64,000 bases of DNA, taken from the NCBI GenBank assembly GCA_020747065.1, contig JAGMVK010000003.1, positions 3,224,001-3,288,000 on the forward strand, written 5' to 3'. Positions within the stretch are counted from its first letter, which is position 1; every line of letters starts with the position of its first letter. Both the position numbers and the translations under genes were made by a program. The DNA comes from Cadophora sp. MPI-SDFR-AT-0126 (Eukaryota > Ascomycota > Leotiomycetes > Helotiales > Ploettnerulaceae). The notes beneath the pieces were generated by a model. That model was not told the DNA's origin. It worked only from the letters and a program-made list of their open reading frames with translations, and searched no databases. This document shows positions 58,142-64,000 of the stretch, one piece after another.

Positions 58142-59349
58142 GGAGGATGGTGAGGAGGATGGTGGGGTTGGTGTAGAGGGCAGGGGTTAGGAGATAGGGT
58201 GTGGGATTGGAGAAGGGGATGAAATGGATGGTGATGATGTGTATAAGTAAAGTACGTACATATTGCTATTAGATTTTAAGAGAAAGAGTCTAATTAAATT
58301 TACACGCGGGAGTAGCTACATCTACACACTAACCCGGATCCACATCTACACACTAACCCAGATCCACCTCGACCACAAGGAATACATCAACTCAACTCTC
58401 GCTCCTACACAAAATCCCATGTAAACCCGCCGCCCCTCAACATACCCAAAGCATCTCCTACGAATCCACATTTATTTAATACAATAACACTATCCAACAA
58501 CTTCCTTCCCGCGTCCACCAGTTGGCGCTGAGACTTCTCGGGATTACTTAATGCCTTGGACCAACATTAGTAGACACTGTACGAATAGCTCAAGCTACTG
58601 CGGTTCAGGCTTATTTAGTATTGGGTTGAAAGAGAGGTTGAAGTGACGGGTTAGAGTACTGATGTAGTTTGCTTTTTTGAAAGAATGAGAGGTGCAATAA
58701 AGGTGAGAGTTGGAGAGGATGCGTTATAGCTGGTTGTATTGTGTCTGTAGCTGTCAGAGTAGTGGATTGTTGATAGCGTAAGTATGTGAGTACACTCTCG
58801 CGTTGTTTCTGGCTCGTGGAAATATTGATGACAAGGGAGCCTTGAACCTGGCAATTTAGACTTTCAGGATTCCACTTCACTACTCTGACAACAGGCTATC
58901 GCTTCAGGGGCTTTCTTCAGCGTCCATGTGGCGCTCGGACCAGTGTAATCCAGCCACCAGCCCATCAGATAGTAAACTCTCTGGTAGCGAGAGTTCGACC
59001 GATGTACACCTGGCACCAGTGCCGTGTCGATTCAGCTGGACCCAATAGCAAAGCCTTCCCGTTTGTTATCATCATTACTCTATCCCGTTTTCAAGCACAG
59101 AAGCGAACGAGAGTCCACTCAAACCCGGACCCGCCGATATCAATGGATGGAACGGAGGATGCCCCGCTACTAGTCTCATCAGCAAGGGCTATCTTAGCGC
59201 AGCAAACACCCAGTCAACAGAATTCAGCTTCGATCTGCGAGTACCGTACCGTCAACTAGGTCTCTGCCTCACAATCAAGCACGTATATTTATCACAAAGC
59301 AAAACGATTCAATTATTGAAGGAGAATCAGGCTACTTATTAGAGTAAGC
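58142..59349. other. intergenic: TERT 3' flank and promoter of the second Zn2Cys6 gene
   Basis: No gene supported. A 24 bp unit is repeated twice in tandem at 58318-58365 with one mismatch. Confidence 0.5.
58318..58365. repeat. 24 bp tandem repeat, two copies
   Basis: Unit starts ACATCTACACACTAACCC and ends GATCC; the copies differ at one base (GGATCC or AGATCC). Confidence 0.9.
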
Positions 59350-62223
59350 ATGTCAGGACCTCCAGTGCCATCAGGAGGGCCATCGTCGAGTAGACCCCGG
59401 CCGTCGAGATCTTGTGCTAGATGTGCGAGGAGGAAGGTGAAATGTGATCAGGTTAGTATCTATTATTTTTGTCTCAAGACTCTTACCAAGAATACAAAAA
59501 TACCGTCTAGTCAGCGTCCGGGTTGCAATTTTTTGTTACTGTTTTTCGTTTCTTTACTGACTGCACGGTTGGTTGCCGGTGAGTAGGTCCGTCCCCGATG
59601 CGGTAGATGTAGTCAAGGGAATCTGGAATGTCTGTATGAGACTGGGAATCGATATGGGAGTCAGCAACTCACTTTTATCGGTAGGTAATCTGATGCTAAG
59701 GAGTGGGAATTTTCACAGCATTTGATTTGGATTGAAATGTGCTGAGAAAATGCCGGTGTAGATGAGACATCGACAGTGGCGGCGGATTATGCTTCCCTTC
59801 ATGGGAGAATAAATCGATTGGATGGCATGTTACAGGATATGAGTGAGTTTATCCTGCTTGAGTCGCTTACACGAAGGACGTACTGCATTGAGAGGTATCG
59901 ATGTTGACTAGGAATCTTCAGGAACTGTTTCATACAAACAAGAATCCTCGAGCTCATCCCAAACACCTCAAAGTCGAGAAGACACAATCAACGGGCATCT
60001 CTACCTTGGGCCACAATCTAAAAGCCGCTACGTCTCGCCCGATTTCTTCGCTCTGATAAGTCAGGAAGCACGTCTCCTTCGACCTCAATTGTTCTGAATG
60101 TCAGATTATATTGACTTCTGGTAGGTCACAGAGATAAATCAATTGCTTCGGCAGCAGGAGAGTTATTCTCCTCGACCCGAGCTGCATGCTTCTCCTCAGC
60201 AATATTCTCATGACTTCGACGTCGATGCTGCACACGGCGGACAGTATCGGCAGTCTCCAGCGTCTTCAAACACGGACAGTACCTCTAAGCGTCGAACATT
60301 GACCGGACAGCTTTGTGGCGATATCTTCCCTCCGCCTCCGGCATGGTCATCAGACGCCAGCGCGGCTAGAAATGTGACGAGACTTCATCCGGGAGACCTT
60401 GTGGAAGATTTACCATCGAAAGAGCAGTGCGAGTCTCTCATCTGGATTTACATGGAAGGATACCATACTATCTCCCCGCTTTTCCATGGACCATCCTTCT
60501 TACAAGATGCGAAGAAGTACATCTCGGGGTATTCTTCCTCCTTCAATTCCGAGCTACTGTGCGTATCGCTTCTGAGACTACTAGCTAATTTCTAGATAGA
60601 GCCGATCCATCAACTCTCGATCTAGACCTCCACTTCCTAGCTCTCCTCAGCGCAGTACTTTTCGCAGGCTGCGCAATATCTTCCCGCAAACGACTGGCTG
60701 AGATCTTCGAAGGTCAATCAAGAGAAGATCTTTCCTCTAGATTTTACCAGCGAGCAGTGCGGGCCATCCGGTTGACGAACTTTCCGCAATCGCCGTCACT
60801 GCATACGTTAGCTGCATTCATGATTGTAGATACCATTTATCTAAGAGAGGAGCAGCCGCTGACATGCTGTTCGTTTGTTGGTTTGGCGACCAGAGTAGCT
60901 CAGATGCTAGGTAATCCCATCTCACCAGATAACGTAGAAATAAATTTTAAATGGTCTAACAAATTGAAATCAGGCCTGCACAAAGATCCTGCCAGCTTTC
61001 CCGATCTCTCAGCCATCGACATCCAAGTCCGCCGCCAGCTCTGGTGGTCACTCGTAGCAATCGACGTGCAAGTCGCCCTCGCGGCCGGCGTCCCCCCAAT
61101 CATCGACTGCACAACCTGCCAAGTTCAGGAATTTAGCGAAGCACCAGAAGATCTACCCTTTTTGGGGATCCCTCAGAAGGACGATGGCTACCAGAAGTCC
61201 ATTCTTGGCGTGCTTGTGAGAGGCAAAGTTGATTTCTACAGGAAGGCGAGCAGGATACTGAGTGTAATCCATTCGAATCGCTTCTCCCGGGCAGATCTAG
61301 ATCATTGCCTAAGTTTGATACATGTTATCAAATCGGACTTGGACTCTCGGATTGAACAGATTGCTGAGATCGAGTCCAAGTTAGCTTTCCAGGACGAGAT
61401 GATGGATGGTCACGATGATATGTCAATGCTTCGACAATCACAATCGAACCCAGTTCTTGCACAGTTTGGGAAAGCCGCATTAGCTCTTCTATCTGCAAAA
61501 CCATATGCCATTATTCAGGGACCCGTCAGGAGACAGAAGCTAGAACCATACTTGCAAGAAAAAGATCCACAGTAAGTTTCGTACCCCAAAACCCACCGAC
61601 AACCAGACAACCTAATATCAGCTAGAGCAATAGCAGGCTGCCGCAGATACCTCCACGGCTTCCTCAAAATCACGCAAAACTCCTCCTTCCAACCCTGGCA
61701 CTGGCGCTGGCCGGGCCAACACCAACCCCTCCACAGCATCATGGCCCTCATCATCTCCCTCTCCAACAGCCCCGAATCCAACACGCCCCTCGCACGCGAA
61801 ACTCGCAAACTCATCGACCTCGCAATCTACAGCTGCGGGCCCCAGGAAATCAACGGCATCCAGTCCACCGAAGACGGCCACTACGATTCCCGCCCTCTCA
61901 GCATAGCGGGGTCTAAAGCGTGGGAGTTTATTAGGGAGACGAGGAGTAAGGTTTGGATTCAGGCGGGCCTGGATCCTGTTGTGTTGAATTGTCCTGAGAG
62001 GGCGGAGGATGTGAGGATTGATGAGGAGGGGGGTTTGAGGGAGGACAGCTTGATGGAGGGTATTGAGGCAGGAGTGGAGACGGGGGCGACGCCGATGGTG
62101 GAGGTTCCGTTGGATTTGTTGGGGGAATGGCCGGAGATTGATGGGGAGGAGTGGTTGGGTGGAGATGGGAATGATGAGGGGTTTACGTTTGATCCTTCTT
62201 TGTTCTTTACGGGTGAGATATAA
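59350..62223 (+). CDS. Zn2Cys6 transcription factor with fungal-specific domain
   Basis: Eight exons: 59350-59451, 59587-59680, 59762-59842, 59922-60071, 60132-60558, 60600-60910, 60974-61571, 61626-62223; 786 residues. The zinc cluster is split by intron 1: cysteines 22, 25, 32, 39, 42 and 49 (CARCARRKVKC; CGRCSQGNLEC). Fungal_trans features: LIWIYMEGYHTISPLFHGPS, FLALLSAVLFAGCAISS, AAFMIVDTIYLREEQPLT, then GLHKDPASF and RRQLWWSLVAIDVQVALAAG. The C-terminus is acidic. The exon 4/5 junction is ambiguous: GT donor at 60072 with acceptor 60131, or a GC donor after GAA with acceptor at 60124; both keep frame. The intron at 60911-60973 has a length divisible by three. Targets unknown; it lies tail-to-tail with a catalase gene. 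Confidence 0.88.
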
Positions 62224-62382
62224 GGCATTGGAGTTTGGGGATTTGATTGGCTTAGGGGTTGGGTTTGATGCTTTAGACAAAACTGATCCCAAGATCAATG
62301 GGTTTCGTATTTCAAGTACGATATCAAGCTAATGTCCAAAAGTTCAAATTTCTGCCCTTGGAAATAGCCACCTTCAAATTTC

Positions 62383-64000
62383 TCACGCCTTTCCAACCTT
62401 CGATTTTCGCTCCTTCACAGCATTTGCAATAGACTCACCAAGTCCCTTATCAACTCTCGAAAACAGCGCTATCACCCAGTCAGTCAATCAATCCATCATC
62501 AACACTTCCCCTCGAGGTCTAACTCACCAACAGCCTTCTCCAACAAATCTGGCACAACATCCACCAGCGTCGGCGCAATATTATCCAAAAACTGTCCCTC
62601 CGCGCCCTCCTTCCGAATAATCCCCCACAGCTCCCTCGGCTGCTCGAAGTCCTTCTCCGTCACCCCCGTCGCAAACGACTGCACCTTCCCACTCCACTGC
62701 ATATGCACGGGAGGCGCTCCCTCGCGGAACGCCATGGGCACGAACTCGGATTGCACGTAGTCTGGGTCGGAGCCGTAGTTGCCGTTCATGGTGCCGGCTC
62801 CGTCGCGCTGGTAGGGTGAGTAGACGGGGTTGAGGGGCCGGTTGGGGGGGAGTTGTTGGTAGTTTGCTCCGACGCGGTAGCGGGCTGCGTCAGGGTAGCT
62901 GAACATTCGGGCTTGGAGGACTAGGAGGTGGGAAATGTTTGTCAGCTTGGGCTGGAGTCATGTAGGTTGGAGGGATGGAGGGAGGGAGGGGTAGGCATAC
63001 CCATATCTGCTGATGGCCCGACTCCAGGGACCATTTGTGAGGGGGAGAAAGCAGCTTGTTCGATATCCTGGAAGTAATTATCCGGCTACGATCTATATGT
63101 CAGTATCTGAAGTTAGACATCGCAAGTACTGGAACTCACATTCTTGTTCAACACCAACTTGCCCACTGGTCTGAGGGGATACTTCGCGTGTGGCCAAGTG
63201 AACGTATTGTCAAAGATATCAATCGGTGCCTCAGCCAAGTCTTCTGGCTCAATGACCTGTACATTCAGCGTCCAGGAAGGATAATCTCCTTTTTCGATAG
63301 CGTTGAAGAGGTCTTTGACATGGTAGTCTGGCTCCTCGCCTGCTAAGCGAAGAGCAGTCGCTGCATCGAGAGTTTCGATTCCTGCGTCAGGTTTGAAAAT
63401 GAATTTGACGAAGCGGTAACTGCCATCCTGCTTGACGCATCAGCTCCATATCAAGTCAACCTCGAAATTCGAGCAACAAACCTGCTTGTTCAAGGTATAC
63501 GTATGCACACTAAACGAGTTAATATGTCTCAACGAAGCCGGAATCCCTCTCTGCCCAAAAAGATGCATCAGCGCATGAATCCCCTCCGGATTATTAACAT
63601 GAAAGTCCCAAAACATATTGTTATCCGGTACGTTAGTCCTCGGATGTCTCTTGTGACTTCGATTCATACTCGGGAACTTGATAGGGTCGCGAATGAAGAA
63701 GACGGGCAAGTCATTGAACATGAAATCCTGGTTTCCGTCTTCGGTAAAGAAGCGCATCGCCCATCCGTGGACATCGCGGACTGTATCTGCGGACCCCTTC
63801 TCGCCTGCTACGGTGGAGATTCGCTGGAGGACTTTGGAGCGTGTTCCGATGCCGTTGAGGAATTTCGCGTCGGTTAGGTCGCTGATGTCGTGGGTTACTT
63901 CGAAGTAGCCCCATGCTCCGGCGGCTTTGGCATGGACACTCCTGTGATTGATATATCAGTCTTGATAAGTAATGTGAGGTAAGATAAAAGTAGTTTCTAC
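62383..64000 (-). CDS. catalase, 5' part cut by the right window edge
   Basis: Heme enzyme that splits hydrogen peroxide. Exons seen (minus): 63482-63941, 63140-63427, 63001-63085, 62528-62920, 62383-62468; an intron occupies 63942 to the edge. The catalytic histidine is in SVHAKAAGAWGYFEVTHD, the catalytic asparagine in DGNQDFMFNDLPVFFIRD, and the proximal heme tyrosine in MFSYPDAARYRVG. PIKFPSMNRSHKRHP marks a fungal small-subunit subgroup. The last exon (LFSRVDKGLGESIA) ends KVGKA with no SKL-type peroxisome signal. Introns are 54-80 bp and all phases agree. The N-terminus is missing, so a signal peptide cannot be judged. Confidence 0.95.

Noticed and set aside
58838..58925. tRNA-like B box on the minus strand (AGGTTCAAGGCTCC)
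   Set aside because: I could not fold matching acceptor, D and anticodon arms around it; the B box also departs from consensus in its last bases.

Overview
The window is nuclear DNA of a filamentous ascomycete (Pezizomycotina). The signs are genes with short 41-80 bp GT-AG introns carrying CTAAC-type branch sites, Zn2Cys6 regulators, a NIS1-type secreted effector, a NACHT/WD40 NLR-like receptor, a dispersed single 5S rRNA gene and a chromodomain Ty3/gypsy retrotransposon. A plant-associated Leotiomycete is my guess at the class, but nothing in the sequence proves it. Exon structures below were worked out by hand from reading frame, splice signals and family conservation.

Layout. 1-10.2 kb is conserved housekeeping: IRE1 (minus, cut by the left edge), the chaperonin subunit CCT2 (minus, with a GC-AG intron), eIF3b/PRT1 (plus, divergent from CCT2) and an NAD-binding dehydrogenase of the 6-phosphogluconate dehydrogenase/DUF1932 type. 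A tRNA-Arg(ACG) lies at 10.8 kb. From 11727 to 20252 there is a nested mobile structure. An AT-rich ~760 bp element with perfect 44 bp terminal inverted repeats has been split by a full-length 7.76 kb gypsy element with seemingly identical 222 bp LTRs and a 5 bp target duplication. Downstream of pol, the gypsy carries on the opposite strand a spliced 197-codon gene with a six-cysteine N-terminus.

20.5-35 kb is an accessory-looking zone: a NIS1-like secreted protein only ~330 bp from the mobile element, an NLR-like protein (alpha/beta-hydrolase, NACHT, degenerate WD40), a DRAP/CMP deaminase-like protein, a fructosamine-kinase-type phosphotransferase, and two lineage-type proteins of unknown function. 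35.7-44.5 kb holds a Zn2Cys6 regulator and a divergent cytochrome P450/MFS transporter pair, possibly a small metabolic or detoxification set. 45.8-51.5 kb is a large RhoGEF with DH, BAR and SH3 domains.

53.6-58.1 kb is the telomerase reverse transcriptase gene (TERT, 11 exons, 1103 aa). Its eighth intron is 665 bp and contains a complete, well-folded 5S rRNA gene on the same strand. The window closes with a second Zn2Cys6 regulator (8 exons) and the 3' part of a catalase gene (minus, cut by the right edge).

The most unusual structures are the antisense spliced passenger gene inside the retrotransposon, whose start codon is assembled by splicing, and the 5S gene lodged in the TERT intron.
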